Program-made: the position numbers and the translations under genes | Source of the DNA: Ephydatia muelleri | Taxonomy: Eukaryota; Porifera; Demospongiae; Spongillida; Spongillidae | Length of the DNA: 64,000 bases | Assembly: GCA_013339895.1 (NCBI GenBank) | Contig: JABACO010000004.1 | Coordinates: 10,506,409 to 10,570,408, forward strand | Direction of reading: 5' to 3' | The notes under the pieces: generated by a model | What the model was told of the DNA's origin: nothing | Database searches by the model: none | The model's input: the letters and a program-made list of their open reading frames with translations, nothing else | Shown here: piece after piece, positions 10,759 to 20,982 of the stretch | How positions within the stretch are numbered: position 1 is the stretch's first letter | Layout of the letters: each line of letters begins with the position of its first letter

Positions 10759-11913
10759 TGTCATAGTCGCCAATGACTCCCCTAAATTTTGACTCCCCAG
10801 TCATTTGCGCCTAGGCATATATGACTCCCGGTCATATATGCCTAGGCGTATTTGACTCCCCAGTCATTTACGCCTAGGCATATATGACTCCCCAGTCATT
10901 CACGCCTAGGCATATATGACTCCCCCTTGATAAAAGTGACTCCCGGGAGTTATTACAGCCTTAGGCATAATTAACTCCCCGTCGATCTTTGCCTATGTAT
11001 ATGATTCCCCCGTTGTCTGCCTAGACAAAATTGGCTCCTGTCTTGGGAAGGCGTTATAGCCTTAGGTATAAATAAATCCCCGTTGGTTTTTTCCAGAGAT
11101 AGCAAGTAAAGGTATTTATGTCACTTTTATCAAGGGGGAGTCATGTATGAAATAATCTACTAAAGTGACCACATATTTATTGCCCTTTGAGGTGGTGGGC
11201 AATGGACCAATGAGGTCAATACCAACCTATATATTGGTAGAGTATTGTGTATTTATATTATATCATACCTACACACGAAGTCACCAACCTGGTGCCAAAC
11301 ATTTGGCATTGGAACAATAGGATGCAGCTTAGCATTGGACTTTGAAAACTTAGCGTTAGTTCTCTGACATTTGTCGCAGTGTTGTACAAATATTCGAATA
11401 TCTTCATTTATGTTTTTCCAGAAGAAACGACTGGATATTTTTTGAATGGTTTTATCTCTGCCTAAGTGGCTTCCTACATGTACAAATACAGGTATACAAT
11501 TACCGTACTGAATAATATATACTTTCTGTTTTACCTTCAATCCCAGCATGGCATGACTCCAGAATGCGTCTTTTTTCGTCTTCGGTCCTAACAAATCTTC
11601 CACCTTTCCTCTTCACCTTCACTCTTCTGAAATAGAGCACTCCACAGTCGAACTTGAAGTTTTTGCATTTGCGCCTTAGATTGGCCTTATCTCTCTTTGA
11701 AATGCCCTTAGGATATTGATTCATACGCAGGTAATCCTCGACAATACTGAATTCATTCTGGTCCATGCGAGCGAGCTTTCTCACTTCGACAACTACACGT
11801 GGCTTATGGAATTCACGTGGGGAGTCATATATGCCTAGGAGGAGTCATTTACACCTTAGGCGTAAATGACCGGGGGAGTCATTTATGCCTGGGAGTCATT
11901 TATGCCTCTGACA
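10759..11913. mobile_element. Ginger-like DNA transposon 2, internally deleted
   Basis: Same end structure as the element at 7449: left TGTCATAGTCGCCAATGACT, right (reversed) TGTCAGAGGCATAAATGACT, with GACTCCCC/CCTAGG arrays inside both ends. Flanks share CAG (...CCAG before, CAGT after), a possible 3-bp duplication. It carries the first half of the integrase gene on the minus strand, then passes straight from the first catalytic Asp region into the minisatellite near 11135, so the DDE core's second half is missing. At 1155 bp it looks like a non-autonomous deletion derivative. Confidence 0.6.
11150..11784 (-). pseudogene. Truncated integrase of Ginger-like element 2
   Basis: Exon 1 (about 11784-11535) has MNQYPKGISKRDKANLRRKC and CHAGIEG before a GTAAAACAG donor. 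Exon 2 (about 11475-11290) has SHLGRDKTIQKISSRFFW and CDKCQRTNAKF, the H2C2-like zinc module. The third exon starts VGIDLIGPLPTT near 11230 and breaks off at 11150. It is clearly the sibling of the gene at 8877-9950, and the two alignments support each other's exon limits. Catalytic residues two and three are gone. Confidence 0.65.
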
Positions 11914-12540
11914 CAGTCTAGCGCCTTTTATACGCCCTTTTGCGTATCGCGCCGTGTCCTTCTTTAAAACCGATTAACGGCGAAATATTTTTTGTTTAGC
12001 TATAGGAAGGTTTTTTTTTCAACAATATGAACTGAAACCGTGACATGAATAACTTCTAATTGGTATAAATTGTTTCAAAGGGTCTGGAAGAATTCTTTGG
12101 TAACGGTAAATACATCTTTGACGTCTCTCGGAGTTAAACGGTTAAGTCAACTGAGCAATAAACCCAAGTTAAACTATTCAAGCACTCACGATTCACCGCG
12201 CGTTAAGGGCACCATTAATCTGGATAAGCTGCACGCCAGCTGTGATTGAGCTTATATAGAATCATTCATATTCGTTAAAAGGCTCAGTGATAAAGAACAT
12301 TAACTTCATGTAGGTACATTCTTTAAACCTACACTGTACATGAATTCCTTAGTCATAGATGCTGATTTATCAATAAGATAACCTTGCAAGTACAAGGACA
12401 TGTAGCAATCTGAATGACATGAATATCAGCTATACAGGTATATACGATTAGTTGTTAACGTCTATGACGATCAGCCTACCTTGGCAGTTCAAAGGTGTGA
12501 TAACTGATGTATTATATTATGCAACGCGCATGCGCATGCT
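11914..12540. other. No recognised gene; may include part of a 5' LTR
   Basis: No open frame of note. If the Gypsy element below has a 5' LTR it must lie in the right part of this stretch, but with no 3' LTR in the window to compare I cannot set its start. CGCATGCGCATGC occurs at 12528. Confidence 0.4.
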
Positions 12541-12620
12541 AGTATTTAAGTGTTGCCGCATTGGATTTTGACAGATTACAATTGGTACTTTAGCCGAGTT
12601 ACTACATAACTGGCGACGAG
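12541..12620 (+). promoter_or_regulatory. Possible LTR promoter end and primer-binding site
   Basis: A TATTTAAG box-like motif lies near 12543. Sixty-odd bases on, GTTACTACATAAC is followed by TGGCGACGAGGGTG at 12611. TGGCGACGAGG is, from memory, a common primer-binding-site sequence just after the 5' LTR in Mag-like and other Gypsy elements, where reverse transcription is primed by a host tRNA. gag starts 17 bases later, as expected. Confidence 0.5.
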
Positions 12621-12627
12621 GGTGTTC

Positions 12628-13506
12628 ATGGCATTCTTTGGAGCGGTTGGAGAATATGTGGAGGGGGAGGAAGACTGGTCACAATACGTCGAAAGGCTTG
12701 GGCACTTCTTCGGGGCTAACGGAGTGAGTGATGCAAGTAAGAAGCGCTCAGTTCTTCTTTCCACCATAGGGCCGAAAGCTTACCAGACGCTAGCTAGTCT
12801 GGTTGCGCCAGAGACACTGGGAGGCAAGACGTACGATGAACTGATAAAATTGATGGCAGAGCATTTAAGTCCCAAGCCGCCGGTAATAGTCCAGCGGTAC
12901 AGGTTCCATAGCAGGGTCAGGCAACAAGGCGAGTCTGTAAGTGTGTACATAACGCAGCTTAAGGAGCTAGCTCGGAAGTGTGAGTTTGGTGATGCCCTTA
13001 ACGATATGCTGCGAGACAGACTAGTATGTGGCATTAACGACGAGCGAGTGCAAAAGAGACTCTTAGTTGAGGTAAATTTGACGTTTGATTCAGCCCTTAA
13101 GATTTCCCAAGGTTGCGAAGTGGCAGAACGGTGCGCAAAAGAAATACACAGTGGACGCTCTCAGGCGTTGGCCGAGCACCAAAACCAACAGGTACATGCT
13201 GGACGACCTCAGTGGAGAACAGGTCCTGGAACTGGAACCCCGAGGTGTTACAGGTGTCTGCGGAGGGACCACGCTCCTGATAAGTGCCCACATCGAAGTG
13301 CTGAGTGTTTTGGGTGTGGCAAAAGAGGTCATATCCGGAGGGCGTGTAAACAAGTACAAGCGAAGGCTGGGGGAATGCAGCCATCTCGGCGAGGAGTACA
13401 GGTGTTGCAAGAGGAGTCAGAAGACCTAGAGGAGGAAGGAGACAGTACTAACGCACTCCAGCAATTGCGTATACAAGGTGTACAAGTAAATAAAAACATT
13501 CTCTAA
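12628..13506 (+). CDS. gag: Gypsy Gag polyprotein
   Basis: Reads 292 aa from the first ATG after the primer-binding site (an in-frame GTG six bases earlier is not a likely eukaryotic start). Residues 1-170 resemble a retrotransposon capsid region (EDWSQYVERLGHFF near the start, SVYITQLKELARKC near residue 110). Two zinc knuckles follow, CYRCLRRDHAPDKC and CFGCGKRGHIRRAC, both CX2CX4HX4C, used in RNA packaging. An acidic C-terminus (EESEDLEEEGD) is followed by a stop inside the hairpin element at 13483, so the true end has been replaced. It is uninterrupted, so this part may be fairly young. Confidence 0.85.
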   Translation: MAFFGAVGEYVEGEEDWSQYVERLGHFFGANGVSDASKKRSVLLSTIGPKAYQTLASLVAPETLGGKTYDELIKLMAEHLSPKPPVIVQRYRFHSRVRQQGESVSVYITQLKELARKCEFGDALNDMLRDRLVCGINDERVQKRLLVEVNLTFDSALKISQGCEVAERCAKEIHSGRSQALAEHQNQQVHAGRPQWRTGPGTGTPRCYRCLRRDHAPDKCPHRSAECFGCGKRGHIRRACKQVQAKAGGMQPSRRGVQVLQEESEDLEEEGDSTNALQQLRIQGVQVNKNIL

Positions 13507-13776
13507 CGAGAAAGTTGTTGGTATATAGGATTGACCAATGGTGGTGTAAAAAGCATGGAAACAAGAGTGACAGAAATTTGACTGGAAAATTGAAATAGGC
13601 CTATATTTAGCCCATCACTCAGGCATGCACTGTTATAACGTTAGTGTGCTAAATATAGGCCTATTTCAATTTTCCAGTCAAATTTCTGTCACTCTTGTTT
13701 CCATGCTTTTAACACCACCATTGGTCAATCCTATATACCAACAACTTTCTCGTTGGAGAATGTTTTTATTTACTTG
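13483..13776. repeat. Hairpin element with 129-bp arms
   Basis: Arms 13483-13611 and 13648-13776 are near-perfect reverse complements around a 36-base loop. The outer ends read CAAGTAAATAAAAACATTC. It sits on the gag 3' end and supplies its stop codon. A foldback MITE inserted in the retrotransposon is the simplest reading. A clear target duplication was not found. Confidence 0.85.
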
Positions 13777-13989
13777 TTTCATTAGTTTTTTCCTCTGGCG
13801 TCTTTATAAGTGGTCACAAATTGATTTTAATTTTCGAAGGGAGGGAGGGAGGTTTAACATTTTAATAATAGAAATTATATATATAATGTTATTTACTGTT
13901 CGGCCTTGTCCTCTATGTCTCCCCCAGCCTCTTCTATGGCCACGGCGGCCTGGTTCTGGCCATGGGAGCCATGTGGGTGGTGGTAGCAG

Positions 13990-14345
13990 TGGCCAGGGGA
14001 GCAGCAGGCGAAGTGGTGGTGGGGGCACTGGTATCAATACTGCTGGTGCCGGTGGTGGGGCTGGTGGTGGTAGCGGCGGTGCTCCTGCTTCTGCTGGTGG
14101 CGGCGGGGGCAGCTCTGCTGCTGCTTCTGCTGGTGGCGGCGGGGGCAGTGCTGCTGCTGCTGCTGGTGGTGGCGGCGGGGGCAGCTCTGCTGCTGCTTCT
14201 GCTGGTGGTGGTGGGGGCAGTGCTGCTGCTGCTGCTGCTGCTGGTGGCGGCTCTGCTGCTGCTGGTGGCGGCTCTGCTGCTGCTGGTGGCGGCTCTGCTG
14301 CTGCTTCTGCTGGTGGTGGTGGGGGCAGTGCTGCTGCTACTGCTG
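13990..14345. repeat. GC-rich GCTGCT/GGTGGCGG minisatellite
   Basis: Units of about 36-54 bases alternate GGTGGCGGCGGGGGCAG with CTGCTGCTGCT. All frames stay open, giving Gly/Ser/Ala, Leu/Val or Ser/Thr-rich translations of up to 317 codons. I do not call a protein because openness follows from the repeat itself and no frame is favoured. Confidence 0.75.
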
Positions 14346-14602
14346 ATTGTAGTCAAAAGTTTGTCATTGTGTCAAAAGCCTTTTTTACATCAGATAAGGA
14401 AGCCTTTTTGTGCATCAGATTAAGGATGACACCCCAATATTCAATAGACAGGTCACAAAGGACTGTACACAACAGTTGGGTCACCATGCATGCTTTACAT
14501 GTGAGTGAATGGTTTTGTGCAGATCCCTTACATGCATGCTGTACACATGTTGCATGCACATCTTCCTATAGCTTTTAAATGCTAGTGCAATGCAACATGC
14601 CA

Positions 14603-15357
14603 TCACATACCTTTGGGTGGTAGTGGTAGTTCGGTGACCCCTGCGATACCACTTCCTCTCGGCAGCACGTTTAGCCAATCGGACAGCGGGGTCATTCCAA
14701 TACTGATTCCTTTCAGATGCCTTAATGGCAGCTGAATTGTCCTCGTATTTCTGCCTTTTAGCAGCGCGGTTCTCCTCGACGTCCTCTTGATATCGCTGCC
14801 TTTTAGCAGCACGGTTCTTCACTAGTGAGCTTGCGACACTCATTTGTACATTTCCATTTCAAAAGGCGCATGGTGACCTTATCCCTGTCCTGTATCTCCT
14901 CTGCCACTACACACCTACCATTGAGGTCTACTGGAATGGCTCCGTGCTGTTTTGTGTGAGTGTACGAATTATCAAAGAAGTAAGGTTCAGCCCCAGCAGT
15001 ATGAAACCTATGCCCGACTAAAATATCACTCTCTTGCAACTTCTTTGCATTAACCTTACAGATAGTTTTTACCAGTGACCCTGCCTGTGATCTTCGTACA
15101 CTGAGTGCTTTAGCAAGTAATGCATCTGCACTAATCTTACTTACTGCTGCACGGGCAGATCTTGTAACAACCTTTTGAGCTAGCAATGGATGGCTATTGC
15201 AAAAAGCATTGTTTACTTCACTCAGAAGCTCACTATCCCTAAGAATTGCTTTTTCAAGCCTCACTCCATACTCTGCTAGTGTGCAAGAGTTGGGCTCAAA
15301 CAGGGAGTAACTATATGGGAGAAGATAGGGTTGCAGTACTTTTATTTTACCATACAT
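14603..15357 (-). pseudogene. Exons of a repeat-protein gene, transposon-associated in style
   Basis: One frame (15357-14803) encodes about 180 aa with SARAAVSKISADALLAKAL, then HRFHTAGAEPYFFDNSYTH, IPVDLNGRCVVAEEI and KWKCTNECRKLT. It is overlapped at 14843 by another frame with two RAAKRQRYQ/K repeats and a YWNDPAVRLAKRAAERKWY end, running to a GTATGTGAT donor near 14610. The second part is homologous to the end of the gene at 15880-16424, so the locus looks duplicated or rearranged, with a frame change at the junction near 14830. The FHTAxxEPYFxD and CTxEC motifs resemble N-terminal regions of large repetitive proteins in sponges and corals that I associate, loosely, with mobile elements. 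Function unknown. Confidence 0.45.
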
Positions 15358-15879
15358 TATGCCTTATAGATGTATCAAAACATTTTACCAATTGCGCATT
15401 ACATGAATTATTTCATTTTCATGCAACTCAATTTTGGGTAACACTTCTGTACACACGTGTAGTGGACCTTTAAAACAACAAAGATTGACCCTTTACATGT
15501 ACATGGGGGAACTGTTACTTGTGGGAAGCCTTACTGTACATCTGATAACAATTAAACACAGCTGCAGCAAGGGGTGGATGCGCATGACTGACTTGTACTA
15601 TACACAAGTGTGTAGTCCTTTCTTTCAACATCAGATAACTAATGTACAATGTAACAGACACAGATGCATGCACAAATAACCTTTTGTACAAACATTGACC
15701 TTTACCAGGGAACTGGGAAGCCTTACTGTACATCTGATAATATGCAAGCAAGCTTACAAGAAATGTGTTAATGTGTGCATGACAGGAAGCCATGAGCAAC
15801 TTACATTAGCACGTAAGAAAGCAGCCCTTAGACTTTAAATGCTACATACAGCATGCTATTTATAACATACCTTTGGGTA
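15358..15879. other. Intron-like spacer
   Basis: No gene is recognised. It lies between two homologous minus-strand exon blocks and contains the direct repeat GGAAGCCTTACTGTACATC (15526 and 15716). It could be an intron if the two blocks are one gene. Confidence 0.4.
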
Positions 15880-15968
15880 GTAGTGGTAGTTCTATTATAC
15901 GACCCTTCCAATACCGACTCCTTCTAGCTGCCTTAATAGTAGCTGAATTGCCCCTGTATATCCGCCTA

Positions 15969-16424
15969 TTAGCATGCAGCACGGTTCTCCTCGACGCCCT
16001 CTTGATATCGCTGCCTTTTAGCAGCACGGTTCTCCTCGACGTCCTCTTGATATCGCTGCCTTTTAGCAGCACGGTTCTCCTCGACGCCCTCTTGATATCG
16101 CTGCCTTTTAGCAGCACGCTTAGATAGAGCATTTGCGTTGTAGGTGTCGCGTACAGAGGCCTTCTTCTTTTCAGGGTCGGCCTTGTAGGTGTCGCGTACA
16201 GAGGCCTTCTTCTTTTCTGGGTCGGCCTTGTAGGTGTCGCGTACAGAGGCCTTCTTTTCTGGGTCGGCCTTGTAGGTGTCGCGTACAGAGGCCTTCTTCT
16301 TTTCAGGGTCGGGCTTGTAGCGCGCTCGGGCTTTAGCCTTGTTCTCTTGTGATAAAATATCTTCTCGTTTTTGGAGGTATTCCGCTCGTTGCTTAGATCT
16401 CTTCTTTTGATTACGCGAAGGCAT
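15969..16424 (-). CDS. Repeat-rich basic protein, N-terminal exon
   Basis: Starts MPSRNQKKRSKQRAEYL, then carries four copies of a 15-residue unit (K-A-D-P-E-K-K-K-A-S-V-R-D-T-Y, one copy lacking a Lys) and three copies of RAAKRQRYQEGVEEN. It is highly charged, predicted helical, and probably nuclear or nucleic-acid binding by composition only. The frame closes at 15969 because of a 4-base insertion relative to the homologous exon at 14620-14780; the alternative frame continues to a GTATGTTAT donor near 15868. I recognise the KADPEKKKASVRDTY style from sponge gene models but know no function. The tandem units are near-identical at DNA level, so they expanded recently. Confidence 0.5.
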   Translation of the reverse strand: MPSRNQKKRSKQRAEYLQKREDILSQENKAKARARYKPDPEKKKASVRDTYKADPEKKASVRDTYKADPEKKKASVRDTYKADPEKKKASVRDTYNANALSKRAAKRQRYQEGVEENRAAKRQRYQEDVEENRAAKRQRYQEGVEENRAAC

Positions 16425-16543
16425 TTATAACAACTTCACTAATAGCCAAAGTAAGTATGCGATATATATAGGAACACCAAATAAATTTAGTGCCTGTTGG
16501 AGTATTTATACTCCCTACAATTATACATTTTATTAAGAACTTG

Positions 16544-16779
16544 CTAGAACTTGCTAGATGGCCATAGAACTTGCAACCAAATAAGGTATTTCTCGCTGTA
16601 GTTTCTTTTTAGATGTGATATGTGTCCAAATGACATGCTAGGATAACGTGCCGGTAAATTCTAGAACTTGCTAGATGGCCATAGAACTTGCAACCAAATA
16701 AGGTATTTCTCGCTGTAGTTTCTTTTTAGATGTGATATGTGTCCAAATGACATGCTAGGATAACGTGCCGGTAAATTCT
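16544..16779. repeat. Two-copy tandem repeat, 117-bp period
   Basis: CTAGAACTTGCTAGATGGCC at 16544 recurs at 16661, and the whole 117-base unit is repeated with almost no change. It is a recent duplication with no coding content. The rest of 16440-17100 holds no gene. Confidence 0.9.
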
Positions 16780-17130
16780 GAAGAGATTGGTACTATTGTC
16801 GTTCTTTAAAACCGTTCGTAGCTCGAGTTATACCTTCCTAAGGAAGAAGAAGACGACGACGACGACTATGAACAATTTTTTTGGGAATGGGCACGAGAAG
16901 CAGGTTCATTGTTTTTCTGGAAGCGCATAGTTTAATGACATAAAACTAGCATGAAAACGTAGATCTTGGTGTTGTCATTCGATTGCTGCAACGAGATAAG
17001 TGATCCGTTTCTCCATTGTCCCTCCCGACGCGATTTAAAAATTTTAATGACATTCATCATTCCTCAATCAATCCTATATTGAACCTGCTGACGCAGGTTC
17101 AGATTATGCAAAATCAATAATGAACCCATT

Positions 17131-20100
17131 CAATTGCAGGTGTCTATCGATGGAGTATTGGTCACAATGGAGCTAGACACAGGAGCCGCTGTATCTATTG
17201 TTTCGGAATCAACATTCCGGCGCTATGGTCAGGGAAGGTCTTAGAAAGGTCAGGAATTCGGTTGTGTACATATTCTGGTGAGTCATTAAAAGTGATAGGT
17301 AAATGGGAAGCAGACGTGAAGTACAATAACCAAACAGATAAATTGTCAGTAATTGTGTTGGAGGGAGCAGGACCATCACTTTTGGGGAGAGACTGGCTAC
17401 ACCGCTTTAGGATTGACTGGAAGTCTTTGTTTGTTATACAGAAGGGTGCTTCATTAGAAAATGTATTGACAAAGTATGAAATGGTATTTAATGAAGGGCT
17501 AGGTACAGTGCTAGGCTATGAAGCAAAACTAGTTATGAAAGAAAATGCAGTACCTCGATTTTGCAAAGCTCGACCAGTGCCATATGCCATTAAAGAAAAG
17601 ATTGAGAAAGAACTGAATAAACTAGTTCAAGAGGGTATATTACAACCAGTTGAACTGTTGGAGTGGGCAGCACCAATTGTTCCTGTGGTTAAGCCTGATC
17701 AATCTATTAGAATATGTGGTGACTTCTGGCTAACTGTAAACCAGGCCTTAGAAACTGAACGGTATCCACTGCCAAAAAATTGAAGATATATTGGCCTCAT
17801 TGGCAGGTGGGGAAAGGTTTACCAAGTTAGATTTGAGTAAAGCATATCTGCAGGTCCAACTGGATGAGGCTTCCAGAAAATTTATGGTAATTAATACACA
17901 TAAAGGATTATTCCAATATACTAGGATGCCTTTTGGGGTGTCATCAGCTCCTAGTATATTTCAGAGGATAATGAACAGTGTACTTCAGGGGATCCCAAAG
18001 GTGATTGTGTATATTGATGACATTTTAATAACAGGCAGTACTGACAAAGAACATTTGGAGACACTTGAAAAAGTTCTGTATAAGTTAAAAGAAGCTGGTA
18101 TTCACCTCAACAAAGATAAATGCTTCTTTTTGCAGGAGTCAGTTGTGTATTTGGGATACAAAATTGATAAAAATGGTATTCATCTCTTGGCAGAAAAGGT
18201 AGAAGCAGTGAAGAATGCACCAGAGCCTAAGAATACAACAGAGTTAAAATCGTATTTGGGGCTTCTGACATACTACTCTCGGTTTCTTCCACGCATGGCA
18301 ACCATGCTGGCACAGAAGGAGAAAATGGCCTTTGAGAACTCAAAGAATTTGCTACTGTCTGCCAAGGTACTTGTACATTTTGACCCCAATAAGGAATTGA
18401 TTTTAGCATGTGATGCTTCATCTTATGGTGTGGGTGCCGTACTGTCCCATAAAATGTCAGATGGTACAGAGCGACCCATTACATTTGCTTCTCGTACACT
18501 GTCTAGTGCAGAAAAAAACTATTCACAACTTGAAAAGGAGGGGCTTGCTTGCATATTTGGTGTAAAGCGGTTTCATTTGTATTTATATGGAAGAAATTTT
18601 ACAATTGTAACAGATCACAAACCATTGTTGCAGCTATTTGACCCCCAAAGGGGAATCCCTATGCAGGTGTCAGGGAGAATACAAAGGTGGATAATGACTC
18701 TAGCAGTGCACAAGTACAAGTTGGTTTTCAAGAAAACTGAAGAGCATGGTAATGCAGATGCATTGAGCTGGCTACCAATGGATGGGAAGCAAATTGAAGA
18801 GGAAGAAGAAATACCCACAGAATTGGTCCTACTTTTTGAAAGTCTAAAGGACTCACCAGTAGACTGTTCACAAGTGAAGCATTGGACTAAGAAAGATCCA
18901 ATCTTGTCACAAGTGTTGCAGTATATATTGGCAGGGTGGCCACTACATCCACCTTCAGGTGCATCACAGACCCTGTTATCTTTCTGGCAACGTCGAATGG
19001 AGCTATCAACTCATGATGGTTGTATCCTTTGGGGTAATCGGGTGCTTGTCCCAGAAAAAGAAAGAAATTATGTATTGCAAGAGTTGCATGGGGGACACCC
19101 AGGAATATCTAGAATGAAAAGCTTGTCTAGAATATTTGTATGGTGGCCGGGAATAGATAAAGATATTGAAATGCTGGTTTCCAAATGTCCTCAGTGTCAG
19201 GCTGCAAGACCATCACCACCAGTGGCTCCCTTACAACCTTGGAGTTGGCCTACCAGACCATGGGCAAGATTACACATAGATTATGCAGGCCCTGTCGAAG
19301 GGCAGATGTTGCTGGTGGTGATTGATGCTCATTCAAAGTGGATCGAAGTGGAGGTCGGGAAAGATGCTACTGCAGAGGCAATAATCCAGCGACTGCGAAC
19401 AATATTTTCAAGGTTTGGAATACCAGAAACAGTGATGACGGATAATGGGCCATGTTTTTCAAGCAGGGAGTTTCATGACTTCCTTAAAAATAATTGTGTG
19501 ACACACATTAGGTCAGCACCACATCATCCGTCTTCTAACGGAATGGCAGAAAGGGCTGTGCAAACTGTGAAGCAGGGAGTAAAGAAGATGACAACTGGAA
19601 CACTCAGAGATAAGTTGGCAAGATTCTTATTTCAGTACAGAATTACCCCCCAGACGACCACTAGTGTCTCTCCTGCTGAACTTCTGTATGGCAGAAGGCT
19701 CCGATCCCGTTTAGATGCATTGCATCCAAATTTAGCGGAAAGAGTGGAAAGGAGGCAGCAGGGACAAAAGGCAGCACACGATACCAATGCAGTTGAAAGG
19801 AGTTTTCAAGAACAGGAAAGCGTATATGTGAAATATTATGCGCGGGGGGGGGGGCAGATGGAAATGGGTGCCTGGGAAAATCACAAAATGCAAGGGGCCA
19901 TTATCGTTTGATGTGGTGTTAGAAAATGGGATTGTGTGCAGAGTACACCAAGATCAACTAAGGAAGCGAGCAGGCGAGGCTGATGATACGTGGATGGGAG
20001 ACAGATTATCGACTGATGTGGCTGCAGAAGATCCAGAGCTCAATAATGGAGCACAAGATGAGCAAGAGGAAGATGCCAATAATTCAGTGGTGGGCGATGA

Positions 20101-20194
20101 GCCTGAGATTGACGAAGAAATAGATCAAGAAGCCCGCCCACCAGTCATCGTGCAACAAGCACCAGACCGAAGATATCCCAGCAGGAACGTCTAA
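17131..20194 (+). pseudogene. pol: Gypsy Pol: protease, RT, RNase H, integrase
   Basis: Protease with ELDTGAAVSIV at 17170-17205. Reverse transcriptase from about 17490: FTKLDLSKAYLQV, MPFGVSSAPSIFQ, and the catalytic YIDDIL at about 18010. RNase H with ACDASSYGVGAVLS near 18410. Integrase with an H2C2 zinc module (LHGGHPG, CPQCQ) near 19085-19200 and DDE residues in HIDYAG, VMTDNGPCFS and SSNGMAERAVQ. The C-terminal acidic region ends YPSRNV at 20194. Breaks: a frame change near 17225 between protease and RT, a second at 17775-17785 in a run of A, and a third at 19843-19852 in a run of ten G. A Trp/Asn-type change in the RT start (GDFWLTVNQ) is also seen. Full coding but not translatable as one frame. 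Confidence 0.9.
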
Positions 20195-20195
20195 C

Positions 20196-20982
20196 ATGAT
20201 CGACGCGATGGTGGCTTTGTTCGTGCGCAACAACTGGACTCGCGCAGCAGTGCTGTACAACCCGAATATGCTGGTGGATTACAATTCCTTTCGTTTGTTT
20301 GAAAATAAAATAACTGGAACGGCAGAACTGTCCTCGTCTCTGGCGCTACTTCAGATTATCTCCCATTGGTGGCTCTGAAGAGTACTTTCGTACGGGTGAT
20401 CGTAGTCTTTCTTCGCGATGAAACACTTGGGAGAGCCCTCTGCGTGGCTTACCGTATGGGCACGACGTATCCAAATTATCAATGGTTACTTCTTGGGGGC
20501 TACCCTATATACCCCGGAGCCTTTTGTATACAATTCAACCTGTACTATTGTAACAAAACTGATGCGGACAAGGCACTGAACCAAACCCTGCAATTCCAGA
20601 GCTATGCTTATGAAACACTTGGGAGAGCCCTCTGCGTGGCTTACCGTATGGGCACGTCGCAACCAGGTACACACAACTTGATATGAATTATGTTTACAAT
20701 TTTGCGTGCGCGCATGAAATCAATTGCGTTGCCATCTTTGATGCTGAGTGGGCGTATGCCGTGGCTTTAAACAATTCGATCGATGCTCTACAGGAGATAG
20801 GTCTTACCCTTTCAAATTACACATTTGGAAAAAATATATGCACTCAAATAATTCAGCATCAGATGTATATGCTAAATTTTAGTGGTATTATAGGAGATCC
20901 ATTCGATTTGATCCACTCAATGGATACATTTCATCAGTACTTACGAATGTACTCACTATTAATTGGGAGTTACACAATATAA
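20196..20982 (+). pseudogene. GABA-B-receptor-like ligand-binding domain fragment
   Basis: Three frames in succession carry pieces of a class C GPCR ectodomain (ANF-receptor fold): NNWTRAAVLYN near 20225; VIVVFLRDETLGRALCVAY, then YQWLLLGGYP near 20400-20520; then FDAEWAYAVALNN (20740-20775) and LNFSGIIGDPFD near 20875. These match, from memory, the pattern FNWT.VA, I..F....A...C.AY..G......W, DA.WA.A.ALN and F.GVSG in GABA-B-type receptors. A one-base loss near 20350 and a 47-base in-frame repeat (20418-20464 and 20610-20656) break it. No membrane region is present. It begins right at the end of pol, so it was probably the neighbour or target of a rearranged Gypsy element. Confidence 0.6.

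Larger units (their letters stand above)
12600..20194 (+). mobile_element. Ty3/Gypsy LTR retrotransposon, interrupted and decayed
   Basis: In order: putative primer-binding site (12611), gag (12628-13506), about 3.6 kb of unrelated repeats and a foreign minus-strand gene (13507-17100), then pol with protease, reverse transcriptase, RNase H and integrase (17131-20194). The RT before IN order defines Ty3/Gypsy. No envelope gene is seen. No 3' LTR follows pol: within a few bases the sequence is a receptor-like pseudogene. The element is therefore 3'-truncated, split and frameshifted at three or more places in pol. Confidence 0.8.

Noticed and set aside
7449..11913. CRISPR-like array from the regular GACTCCCC units
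   Set aside because: Units are degenerate, abut without unique spacers and lie at transposon ends in a eukaryotic genome.
12622..12627. Gag start at GTG 12622
   Set aside because: A eukaryotic retrotransposon would use the in-frame ATG at 12628.
13625..14578. 317-codon Gly/Ser/Ala-rich open frame
   Set aside because: All frames are open over a GC-rich minisatellite and its start lies in a hairpin element; no domain or splice evidence.
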